From: DUZB01 sp963747555
GTDB taxonomy: Bacteria > Desulfobacterota > DSM-4660 > Desulfatiglandales > Desulfatiglandaceae
Direction of reading: 5' to 3'
DNA length: 64,000 nucleotides
Assembly: GCA_963747555.1 (NCBI GenBank)
Contig: CAVVFZ010000017.1
Span: 62,001 to 126,000, forward strand
This document shows, one piece after another, positions 15,158 to 22,979 of this stretch. The notes under the pieces are model-generated. The model saw only the letters and a list, made by a program, of their open reading frames with translations. It had not been told where the DNA came from and ran no database searches. Each line of letters begins with the position of its first letter. Position 1 is the first letter of the stretch. The translations under genes were made by a program, and so were the position numbers.

Positions 15158-16588
15158 TTAGAGTGATTCTTTTTTTTGGGATATAATCTGGCGTGGCCTT
15201 GTAATGGAGTGTTTTTTTAAAAGATTTTGAAAATTTGTCCGTTGGATTCCGACATTTTTTGCAGCGCGGGTGACGTTCCATTCATTCCGGGCAAGGGCTT
15301 GAAGCAAAAAATTTTTCTCCACGCGATCTCCCGCCCTTTTTTTGACTTCCTTTTTGAGCTCTTTCAACTCTTCATTTGTAGAGGGAACCGTCTCTGCGAG
15401 GTTGTCCACCTTGCCTGTAAGGTTCAATTCACCCGCGCCGATCAGTTCCGCCTCACACAGGATAACCGCTCTTTCAATAATGTTTCTCAGTTGCCTCACA
15501 TTCCCCGGCCAGGGATATTCCGACAACTGCCTCACAGCCTCCGGATCAAATCCTTTCACCTCTCTTCCCATAGCCCTGTTGAACTGATCAAGGAAATGAT
15601 AGGCGATAGGAAGGATGTCCGATTTTCTCTCTCTTAGGGGAGGAAGGCTTATGGGATAGACATAAATTCGATAATAGAAATCTTCTCGAAAGGTTCCCGC
15701 TTCCACCATTTCCTTCAGATCCCGATTCGTCGCCAGAATAATACGAATGTCCACCTTCTGGACGTTGGTGGCGCCGAGGGGGAGAAATTCGCGGGTTTCC
15801 AGAAACCGAAGCAGTTTCCCTTGAATTTCGAGACTCACATTGCTTATCTCATCAAGAAAAACGGTGCCTCGATGAGCCAGTTTAAGGATACCGTCCTTGT
15901 TTTTATTCGCGCCGGTAAAAGCTCCCTTTTCGTATCCGAACAGTTCGCTTTCTATCAGGTTGGCAGAAAGGGTACCGCAATCAACGGCAAAAAAAACTTC
16001 CTCTTTCCGGCGGCTGTTGGCATGAAGCGCCCTGGCGATGAGCTCCTTTCCTGTTCCACTCTCACCATAAATAAGTACCGTGGAATCCGTGGGCGCCACT
16101 TTTTGAACCATATTGATCACCGTTTTGATTCTGGGGCTGGAGCCTACCAGTTGGTGGGTTATCGGCTTGGTAGGCGCCTTTCTTTCCTTATAAATTCGAT
16201 TCTGAACTTGCATTTCCCGCGCATCCAATGCATTTCGCACCACGGCGCGCAGTTCATCGGGTGTAAACGGTTTTGGCAGGTAATCAAAAGCCCCCATCTT
16301 CATGACTTCTACAGCAGAAGAAACCGTAGCATAACCGGTAATCACGATCACCATCGTATCCGGATGCACGTCCTTGACTCGGCGGAGAACTTCCATACCG
16401 CCCATGCTGCTCATCTTCAGATCCGTAATGATCACATCAAACGGACTTTCTTCCACCATGTTCAGGGCTTCATACCCATCGAGGGCATATCTTGCCTCGT
16501 ATCCTGTTTTGGTCAGGATCTTGATGCAACGGGTGCAGATATTCACTTCATCGTCGATAACCAGTATCCGGTGATCCTCAGTGGACAT
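15158..16588 (-). CDS. NtrC-family sigma-54-dependent response regulator
   Basis: This 476-residue transcription activator has a receiver domain (residues 6-125, LVIDDE; KPF motif), an AAA+ domain with Walker A GESGTGKE and the sigma-54 loop GAFTGA, and a C-terminal Fis-type helix-turn-helix (NEWNVTRAAKNVGIQRTNF). When phosphorylated it should oligomerise and remodel sigma-54 polymerase; rpoN is present at 58.5 kb. The start chosen is ATG 16588, which has AAAGGAG just upstream; it overlaps the end of the histidine kinase gene by 11 bases, so the two form a coupled pair. Targets cannot be read directly, but the neighbouring redox operon is a candidate. Confidence 0.94.
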   Translation of the reverse strand: MSTEDHRILVIDDEVNICTRCIKILTKTGYEARYALDGYEALNMVEESPFDVIITDLKMSSMGGMEVLRRVKDVHPDTMVIVITGYATVSSAVEVMKMGAFDYLPKPFTPDELRAVVRNALDAREMQVQNRIYKERKAPTKPITHQLVGSSPRIKTVINMVQKVAPTDSTVLIYGESGTGKELIARALHANSRRKEEVFFAVDCGTLSANLIESELFGYEKGAFTGANKNKDGILKLAHRGTVFLDEISNVSLEIQGKLLRFLETREFLPLGATNVQKVDIRIILATNRDLKEMVEAGTFREDFYYRIYVYPISLPPLRERKSDILPIAYHFLDQFNRAMGREVKGFDPEAVRQLSEYPWPGNVRQLRNIIERAVILCEAELIGAGELNLTGKVDNLAETVPSTNEELKELKKEVKKRAGDRVEKNFLLQALARNEWNVTRAAKNVGIQRTNFQNLLKKHSITRPRQIISQKKESL

Positions 16589-18023
16589 GCATCTCCTTTC
16601 CGTCTCCATCCACCGGCAGCGTGATGGTAAAGGTGGTTCCCCTGCCAATTTCACTCTCCACTCTGATAGCGCCCCCGTGTTGCTGAATCAAACCGTAGGT
16701 CACGGACATTCCCAGTCCGGTACCTGTTTCCTTGGTGGTAAAAAAGGGCTCGAAAACTCTCGGCATATCCTCTTTGGAAATCCCTTTTCCATTATCACGC
16801 ACCAGGATATCCACAGCCTTTTTTCCGGGAGAAGGCCGGGTCGTGAAGCTGATCTCGCCACCCCCTTCGATGGCTTCTATGGCATTCAATGAAAGATTGA
16901 TAAGGGCCTGTTGAATCTGATCCCTATCCACATTAATCAGCGGCAGTTCTGTTGAAAGATTTTTTTTGATATGCACATCCTGAAAAGCCGCCTGCTTCCG
17001 AGTCAGGGTAACACTCTCCAAGATGATGTCATTGATATCCTGGAATTTCTTTACGGGATTGCTCTGCCGGGCAAAATCAAGAAGGCTGCTTACGATCTTT
17101 CTGCACCGAAGGGTTTCGTCTGAAATCGTCTGCAATTCACCGTACACGGGGTTTTCCGGTTCCATATCTTCTTGAATCAACATGGCTGTCGTCAGAATGG
17201 TCGTCATAGGGTTGTTAATCTCGTGGGCGACTCCCGCCGCGAGCCGTCCGATGGATGCAAGTTTCTCCTGCTGCATCATGGTCTTCTGAATATTGATATC
17301 TTTCGTAATATCTTTGGACAGCTCCACCACGGCTACCACTTCTCCATTTTCGTAAATGGGATAGCAGGAGATGGAATAGAAGCTCTCGGCTCCTTTCCTG
17401 TCCAGGTGCACATGGGTCGCAAGAGAGGGTTTTCCTGTCTTAAGGGCCTCCCGTAGCGGGCACGGATGATGTTCCCCCTCACAAGGGGCGGTTTGGTGGT
17501 GGGAGATTTCATAACAATGCCTGCCAATGATTGCATCCCTTTTCAGCCCGACTTTTTTCAGCAGTGTCTCATTGGCGTCTATAATTTTGTAGTCAGCCCC
17601 TATGATCATGACGTCTTCTTGGATAAGTTCATTCATGATCACACTGAAGGCATTTTTTGCTTTGTTCAGTTCTTTTGCCGTTTCCTCCTGAATCTGTGAA
17701 ACACGGCTCACCTCCCAGAAAAGTTGTGCCGTGCGATGGTCAAAGGCGCGGACCTCCCTCTTCTTCTTGCGCAGGATATCGTAAAAAACGTCTTCGCTCC
17801 CCGTCATCTCAATGATGAGGTCTATGTCATCGCGATCAAAAAGGTCGTTGTAGTCCTTGGAAAAGAACACCCCTTTTTCTTTCGCCTTTGCGACACATGG
17901 AGCATCCTCTCGTTCGTCCACAAGTGCCACGATCTTAGGCTGAATGGTATGAAAGGTGTAGGCCTCCAGAAAATCCAGTAGGATGCTGCAACGGTTTCCC
18001 CCGCCAACAATAGCGATATTCAT
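16578..18023 (-). CDS. Histidine kinase with N-terminal Rossmann domain and PAS domain
   Basis: The 481-residue soluble kinase begins with an NAD(P)-binding-like Rossmann fold: NIAIVGGGNRC at residues 2-12, VALVDERED at 32-40 and IIEMTGS at 70-76. A PAS domain (about 128-240) carries Cys170, Cys181 and Cys188. HisKA follows with phospho-acceptor His267 in AAGVAHEINNPM, and an HATPase with DNGKGI and TGTGLGMSV. It has no membrane segment, so the signal is cytoplasmic. A dinucleotide or redox signal is a natural inference beside NADH-linked electron-transfer genes, but no ligand is proven. It is paired with the overlapping NtrC gene. Confidence 0.92.
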   Translation of the reverse strand: MNIAIVGGGNRCSILLDFLEAYTFHTIQPKIVALVDEREDAPCVAKAKEKGVFFSKDYNDLFDRDDIDLIIEMTGSEDVFYDILRKKKREVRAFDHRTAQLFWEVSRVSQIQEETAKELNKAKNAFSVIMNELIQEDVMIIGADYKIIDANETLLKKVGLKRDAIIGRHCYEISHHQTAPCEGEHHPCPLREALKTGKPSLATHVHLDRKGAESFYSISCYPIYENGEVVAVVELSKDITKDINIQKTMMQQEKLASIGRLAAGVAHEINNPMTTILTTAMLIQEDMEPENPVYGELQTISDETLRCRKIVSSLLDFARQSNPVKKFQDINDIILESVTLTRKQAAFQDVHIKKNLSTELPLINVDRDQIQQALINLSLNAIEAIEGGGEISFTTRPSPGKKAVDILVRDNGKGISKEDMPRVFEPFFTTKETGTGLGMSVTYGLIQQHGGAIRVESEIGRGTTFTITLPVDGDGKEMHVH

Positions 18024-18060
18024 GATAATCCTCCGTCAAGAGTCGTTTTATTGAGTCATT

Positions 18061-18537
18061 TCAAAAGCCCCAATCCCCCAACTGTTTCTCCATCCGGTTT
18101 CTGTGCGTCCCAGGCCAGTAGCAGCGACCGCAGGAACGGCAGAAATGGATATGGAAGGTATTTTCGTGGTAAACATGATCCGGGACATTGGCTTTAATCA
18201 CTTCTTCAGGAGCTTTGACCAGAGGCGTATTGCATAGAAGGCATCTTGAAAACCAATGCGACCGATCAGGATCTATCCCCAGTTTGCTGCGCATTTCCGC
18301 AAGCTGGTCTCCCACACGATTTTCGTTCAGGAATAGGACCCGATCAAACTTCTGAGCGCGTCTCCTATGACGCGTCAACAGGATTCGACCGTCCTTAAAA
18401 TGAGGAGGCACCGGGTCCTGGTCAAAGATGTGTCGGCAGATGGCATCATATCCAAGGACCCTGAGCCACTTATTCAACCGTCCTAACATGTCATCCAGAA
18501 AGAACTTCGGGGGTTGACCGCAAAAAGCTTCCATCAT
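18061..18537 (-). CDS. Mut7-C RNase-domain protein
   Basis: The roughly 158-residue protein carries the Mut7-C signature (FLDDMLGRLNKWLRVLGYDA), the acidic segment of a PIN-like fold, and two zinc-binding CxxC pairs (CLLCNTPLV and CRSCGRCYWPG). The family is predicted to be an RNase. The frame stays open upstream to 18741, but that part runs across an inverted-repeat arm and looks non-coding. ATG 18537, with GAGGT upstream, is the better start. It sits 37 bases before the histidine kinase gene on the same strand. Confidence 0.8.
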   Translation of the reverse strand: MMEAFCGQPPKFFLDDMLGRLNKWLRVLGYDAICRHIFDQDPVPPHFKDGRILLTRHRRRAQKFDRVLFLNENRVGDQLAEMRSKLGIDPDRSHWFSRCLLCNTPLVKAPEEVIKANVPDHVYHENTFHIHFCRSCGRCYWPGTHRNRMEKQLGDWGF

Positions 18538-18627
18538 CGTCATGACCTCGGCAAAAAATGCGTGATCCTCGAACACCCCGTGGCGACCACAGGTTCCACA
18601 TCCAAAGAACCAACCAAAGGCATGCTG

Positions 18628-18934
18628 AATAATTCCAGCAATTCTCGTTATGGCTTTTTGCGTACACCCGGCCATGGGGGTTTGTTTCAAAACAGCGCCA
18701 AGACCCATTAGCAATTCCATTGCACGGCGGTACAGCTTCAAAATTAGGCTGGAAACAGGCTCGTAAGAGAAGCATCCTGTGCAAAAAACGTCTTACCGCC
18801 TGTTGGGTAATGCAAAAATGGGGTGATGCATCTGCAAAAGATGCTCGAAGCGGACAATTGTCGCCATCTTGAAACAAACCCCCATTGGCCTCAGATTACA
18901 GATAAGCCGTAATGAGAATTGCTGGAATAATTTC
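18628..18934. repeat. Long imperfect inverted repeat around a non-coding core
   Basis: The arm at 18628-18690 matches the reverse complement of 18869-18934 with a few differences. Shared blocks include ATTCCAGCAATTCTC and TGGGGGTTTGTTTCAA. The core of about 180 bases has no gene-like frame. The element fills most of the space between the divergent Mut7-C and lytic transglycosylase genes. It looks like a small non-autonomous mobile element or a structured RNA; no transposase is visible. Confidence 0.6.
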
Positions 18935-19049
18935 CCTTCAGCTTGCATTATTAATGGGAATATAATATTATGTAAAGAAGAGAATAAAAAAAGCATTCAC
19001 ACCTCCCTTTCATTAAATTATTTCCGGAGCAAGGTTGCTGCCTTGTAAT

Positions 19050-20456
19050 ATGCGTCTCATGAATTTTCGAAAAAGAATAAAGAAAACAGTCTGTTTCCTT
19101 TGGTTCTCGTTTTTCTTGGGAGTCTGTCCTCAGGCAATCTGCAGAGCTGATTCTTCCGAATTCTCGATTCTCCAAAAAAGCATCCTGGATTACAATCTGG
19201 AAGAATATAAACAGAGCATCGCAGATGGGAGTTACCGGGGAGAGGCGGGAATACTGAACCTAAGCCCGGAAGTGGCTCTTTCTTTAGGTATAAAGGCCTA
19301 TATCAACGACAACTATGTAAACGGTGTAGAGCAGAAAGCACAGGCCGATCTTTTTTATTCAAAAGCCGTTGCGGCCATGGCGCCGGACGAAAATGGTTCA
19401 ACAAAAGAGGATCAAATAAATAAAATTGGAACGTTTGCCAGCAACTACAATGTCGCATTGAAATCTGCCAGAGCCTTTTTCTTAAAATATAAACAAAACC
19501 TCGAGGCAAAGCCCGATGAGAGGATGAATAGAACCAATGCTCTCGGCGTAATGGAAAAACTCTTGAAAAAGAGTTTCGAGGATACATCTTACAATCTCAG
19601 AGAAGGGCTCGGCCGATACTACAACATCTGCAAGGGGCTTCCTGAAAACACCCCGACATTGACCCCTGAAAATATCCGGTTTGTGAACTCCGGATTCAAC
19701 CGTTTTATTGAGAAAGCGTCTAAAAAAGGAAAGAAAAAATTCGACCTGGATATGCAGAGTGAAAAAGCCGAAACGAACTGGGAAACCTACAGGAATCTTG
19801 GAGAAAAAGATGCTCTTTCTCCCTATATGAAGGTCTTGGCTCCGCTGTTTGAAAAACAAAAAGAAAGGCCCTGTCCAACCGATCCCCTCCTTTTCATGGC
19901 CTTGATGAGAAGGGAGTCGAACTTCAATCCACAGGCCGTTTCTTATGTCGGCGCCGCAGGCCTCACCCAGATCATGCCTCAAACGGGTATTGGACTGGGT
20001 ATGAAGACCATTTACATCCCAGATTATTTCGAAGAGGCCATGAACCTCCTGCAACTGGATCGCAAGGCCAGGCAGAACGCCATATCCATTATTCCTGAGA
20101 TCACTGAAACCAATAGATTGGAAAAGGCTGCCATCGCTATGAATTGGATGCGGAAAGCAAATGAATATAAAAAGAAGAGCGCAGCACTTTTCGCCCGTTA
20201 CCGGAAAGAATTGTTAGAAAAAGGCGAAGATGAACGTCTGGATGCCGCCAAATCCATTGCATTCGGGTATCGATATTTTTCAAAAATGATGGAGAAAAAT
20301 AAGGGGGACATCAGCCTCGCTCTGGCCTCTTACAACGCCGGTCCACACAGGGTGAACCAGTATGATGGAATTCCTCCATATAGTGAAACGGTGACCTTCA
20401 GGAATAAAGTGCTTAGTTTTTACCGGGAATACCTTCAGGAGTTAAAAGGGCGGTAA
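19050..20456 (+). CDS. Lytic transglycosylase (SLT domain), exported
   Basis: The 468-residue product has a basic N terminus and hydrophobic core (CFLWFSFFLGVCPQAICRA) typical of a signal peptide. A long helical region of about 260 residues follows. The C-terminal SLT domain has the catalytic Glu in LMRRESNFNPQAVS, then GAAGLTQIMPQT and the late motif LASYNAGPHRV. It should cleave peptidoglycan glycan strands in the periplasm. ATG 19050 is used; TTG 19035 (with GGAGC upstream) and ATG 19059 are alternatives. The extended helical N-terminal part resembles the Slt70 superhelix in kind, but the match is uncertain. Confidence 0.88.
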   Translation: MRLMNFRKRIKKTVCFLWFSFFLGVCPQAICRADSSEFSILQKSILDYNLEEYKQSIADGSYRGEAGILNLSPEVALSLGIKAYINDNYVNGVEQKAQADLFYSKAVAAMAPDENGSTKEDQINKIGTFASNYNVALKSARAFFLKYKQNLEAKPDERMNRTNALGVMEKLLKKSFEDTSYNLREGLGRYYNICKGLPENTPTLTPENIRFVNSGFNRFIEKASKKGKKKFDLDMQSEKAETNWETYRNLGEKDALSPYMKVLAPLFEKQKERPCPTDPLLFMALMRRESNFNPQAVSYVGAAGLTQIMPQTGIGLGMKTIYIPDYFEEAMNLLQLDRKARQNAISIIPEITETNRLEKAAIAMNWMRKANEYKKKSAALFARYRKELLEKGEDERLDAAKSIAFGYRYFSKMMEKNKGDISLALASYNAGPHRVNQYDGIPPYSETVTFRNKVLSFYREYLQELKGR

Positions 20457-20470
20457 TGGCGCACCCACGG

Positions 20471-20489
20471 ACAATTTTCGGAAAATTGT
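20471..20489 (+). other. Short perfect hairpin upstream of purC
   Basis: ACAATTTT (20471-20478) and AAAATTGT (20482-20489) form a perfect 8-bp palindrome with a CGG centre. It sits 15 bases after the transglycosylase stop and about 40 bases before purC. It has no T-run, so it could be an operator or a weak processing hairpin rather than a terminator. Confidence 0.4.
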
Positions 20490-20529
20490 AAAACAGAGAG
20501 AGTATAAAATAGGGTATGGGAGGCCTTTA

Positions 20530-21423
20530 ATGCATTCAACCGTGATGAAAGAGAGCAATTTCAGAGATCTCAGGCTACTGAAACGAGGGAAAGTAAGGGA
20601 TATTTATGAAGTGGAAGACAAGCTGTTAATTGTAGCCACGGACCGCATGTCCGCTTTTGACGTGGTTATGGAGGATCCTATTCCTGATAAAGGAAGAATC
20701 CTGACCGGGATCTCGCTGTTCTGGTTCAAGAAGCTGGAGAATGTTATTGCGAACCACCTGATCACCAGTGAACCTTCCGAATACCCGGAAATCTGCCGCC
20801 GGTATGCACCCGAACTTGAAGGAAGGAGCATGCTTGTGCAAAAAGCGGAACCGCTCCAGGTGGAATGTATCGTCAGAGGATATCTATCCGGTTCAGGTTG
20901 GAAGGATTATCTTTCCACCGGAAAAGTGTGCGGCATCCCCCTGATTAAGGGATTGCAGGAATCCCAGATGCTTCCCGAACCGCTCTTCACCCCTTCCACC
21001 AAGGCTGCAGATGGGATGCATGATGAAAACATACCATTTGAAGAGGCAGCTAAAATATTAGGGGAGAAGACAGCCAGGGAAGTCCGCAGAATCAGCCTCG
21101 ACATTTATACAATGGGAAGGGCTCTTGCTGCGGAAAAAGGGATTATTGTTGCAGATACCAAATTCGAATTTGGAATGAAAGACGGCAAAATTATACTCAT
21201 CGATGAAGTATTGACACCGGATTCCTCCAGATTCTGGCCCGAAAATGAATATCGCCCGGGCGGTCCCCAAAAGAGTTTTGATAAGCAATTTTTGAGGGAC
21301 TATCTCATTGGAATCCAATGGCCGAAAAAGCCACCGCCACCGAAACTTCCGGCGGAGATCATCACAAAAACCAGGGGAAAATATTTGGAGGCACTGGAAA
21401 GGCTCACCGGAAAAGGCTTATGA
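20530..21423 (+). CDS. purC: Phosphoribosylaminoimidazole-succinocarboxamide synthase (SAICAR synthase)
   Basis: This enzyme joins aspartate to CAIR using ATP in purine biosynthesis. The 297-residue protein is the longer form of PurC, similar in length to the yeast Ade1 type. Diagnostic segments are GKVRDIYEV, VATDRMSAFDVV, VECIVRGYLSGSGWK and LIDEVLTPDSSRFWP. The start ATG 20530 follows GGGAGG at 20519-20524. The next gene overlaps its stop codon by four bases, so the two are translated together. Confidence 0.96.
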   Translation: MHSTVMKESNFRDLRLLKRGKVRDIYEVEDKLLIVATDRMSAFDVVMEDPIPDKGRILTGISLFWFKKLENVIANHLITSEPSEYPEICRRYAPELEGRSMLVQKAEPLQVECIVRGYLSGSGWKDYLSTGKVCGIPLIKGLQESQMLPEPLFTPSTKAADGMHDENIPFEEAAKILGEKTAREVRRISLDIYTMGRALAAEKGIIVADTKFEFGMKDGKIILIDEVLTPDSSRFWPENEYRPGGPQKSFDKQFLRDYLIGIQWPKKPPPPKLPAEIITKTRGKYLEALERLTGKGL

Positions 21424-22034
21424 AAACCATTATCTGTTTTATTGACGATTCCGATTTCGAGCACGATCTCCTTCATAATGAAATTGCTCCCTGCTCTACC
21501 GAATTTGACTTCGTTTCAGCCTATGATTTTGAAGAAGCACGCCGGTTGCTTGGTTCAAGAGGTCCGGCGCTTTTCCTTTTGGACCTCTGGGGGCAGGACG
21601 CTGAAATCCCGACGCCCTGTCTCACGAAAAAGGAAGAACTCCTTTCCAGATTGGAGGGTTTTCCAACCCTGGATGACGTGTATGCAGGGTTGGAAGACAT
21701 AGAGGGAGATAAAATAAATGTATACCTAAAAAGGCTCTTCACTATTGTAAACAGCTGGAGAAACCTTTTTGAAGAAGTCTGCAGCCGCGCGGGCCAGAAC
21801 AGAAAGTATGGACTCTATAATCTAGCGCAGGCACGGCTTTTCTATCCAGGCGTTCCCGCTGTATTTTACACCAGAAAATCACTCATCAGCGACGCTGTGG
21901 CCATGTTTCGTGCCGGAGCCGGTGGGCTCTTTATCAAGCCCACGGGCGACAATGACGAAGAAACGAAAAAACTTACCAGAGAGTATGCCCCACAACTTCT
22001 CGAAGACATGAAAAGAACCATCTTGTCTGCATAG
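21420..22034 (+). CDS. Receiver-like protein coupled to purC
   Basis: The 204-residue protein begins MKTIICFIDDSDFEHDLL and has the pieces of a CheY-like fold: the acidic IDDS, a LFLLDLWG strand in the phospho-acceptor position, AVFYTRK and FIKPT. A roughly 70-residue insertion between LFLLDLWG and AVFYTRK separates the usual strands. No output domain is present. ATG 21420 overlaps the purC stop (ATGA). It may be a degenerate or atypical response regulator; a link to purine synthesis is only positional. Confidence 0.7.
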   Translation: MKTIICFIDDSDFEHDLLHNEIAPCSTEFDFVSAYDFEEARRLLGSRGPALFLLDLWGQDAEIPTPCLTKKEELLSRLEGFPTLDDVYAGLEDIEGDKINVYLKRLFTIVNSWRNLFEEVCSRAGQNRKYGLYNLAQARLFYPGVPAVFYTRKSLISDAVAMFRAGAGGLFIKPTGDNDEETKKLTREYAPQLLEDMKRTILSA

Positions 22035-22175
22035 ACGTAATCGATAGCCTACCCCCATCGGTTTCCCCGATCGAAGAAATCATTGAATTCCGCCCATGAG
22101 TATTTACTATATCCGAACAGATATTCTGTTCATGAAACAGCGTGTTCTGTGATGGCCGCCTGCACGGTGGTTTCC

Positions 22176-22203
22176 TTGACAAAAGTTTTTCCGATGCTTA
22201 ACA
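22176..22203 (+). promoter_or_regulatory. Candidate promoter of grpE-dnaK
   Basis: TTGACA at 22176-22181 and TTAACA at 22198-22203 are 16 bases apart, about 60 bases upstream of the grpE start. No CIRCE element and no good sigma-32 promoter were found in the spacer. Confidence 0.45.
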
Positions 22204-22262
22204 TTCCCCACGATTATGACGTGTAATTTCTGATAAAATTTCTCTTTGTTGAGGCATGAAGT

Positions 22263-22877
22263 GTGGGAAACAACAAGGTTTTTGAGGGAAGCGAAACAGT
22301 GGACGAAACGTTGAAGAATCCTGCCGATGAGGAGCAGGAAACAAATGGGGAAAAATCCATTCCTGAAGATAACGCGGAAAAATTGATTCCTCTGGAAAAG
22401 ATGAAAAAAGAGGAACTGATCGAAAGGATTGGAGCGATTCAAGAACTGGCCGACAAAAATTATGAACTCTATGTGAGGTCCCAGGCTGAAATCGAAAATC
22501 TAAGGAAAAGGTTTCAGAAAGATAAGCAGGACTTGGCCAAGTTCGCAAACGACACGATCATTAGACAGTTGCTCCCCGTGGCCGACAATCTTGAAAAGGC
22601 AATTGCACATGCCATGGATGCAAATTCTCTGGATGCTTTGATAGAAGGGATCAACCTGACCCTTAAAGGCTTCCTGGATACCCTGGAAAAGAATGGGGTC
22701 GAACGTGTCGAAGCTTTGAACCAGCCATTTGACCCCAATTACCATGAGGCGGTTTCAGAAGCTCAAAACGACGCAGTGGAACCGGGCACCGTGCTGAATG
22801 AACTCCAAAAGGGGTATACCCTGAACAAAAGGCTCATTCGACCGGCAATGGTCGTCGTAAGCAAGAAGAACCCCTGA
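22263..22877 (+). CDS. grpE: Nucleotide exchange factor GrpE
   Basis: GrpE releases ADP from DnaK in the chaperone cycle. The 204-residue protein has an acidic disordered N terminus, a long coiled coil (EELIERIGAIQELADKNYEL), the segment AEIENLRKRFQKD and the beta-domain with NPNYHEAV-like FDPNYHEAVSE and RPAMVVVSKK. The start is GTG 22263, with GAGG eight bases upstream. It precedes dnaK by about 100 bases. hrcA and dnaJ are not adjacent. Confidence 0.95.
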   Translation: MGNNKVFEGSETVDETLKNPADEEQETNGEKSIPEDNAEKLIPLEKMKKEELIERIGAIQELADKNYELYVRSQAEIENLRKRFQKDKQDLAKFANDTIIRQLLPVADNLEKAIAHAMDANSLDALIEGINLTLKGFLDTLEKNGVERVEALNQPFDPNYHEAVSEAQNDAVEPGTVLNELQKGYTLNKRLIRPAMVVVSKKNP

Positions 22878-22979
22878 GTCTGGAGCTGTGCTGCACCTTC
22901 ATGCAATGTCCAAAGAGACAATACGGATAAAATGACGATAATTGACTAAAAAATTTTGCATATTAGGAGGCAAGGAAAA

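Noticed and set aside
18538..18741. N-terminal extension of the Mut7-C protein
   Set aside because: It runs across one arm of the inverted repeat, shows no domain, and a ribosome-binding site supports ATG 18537.
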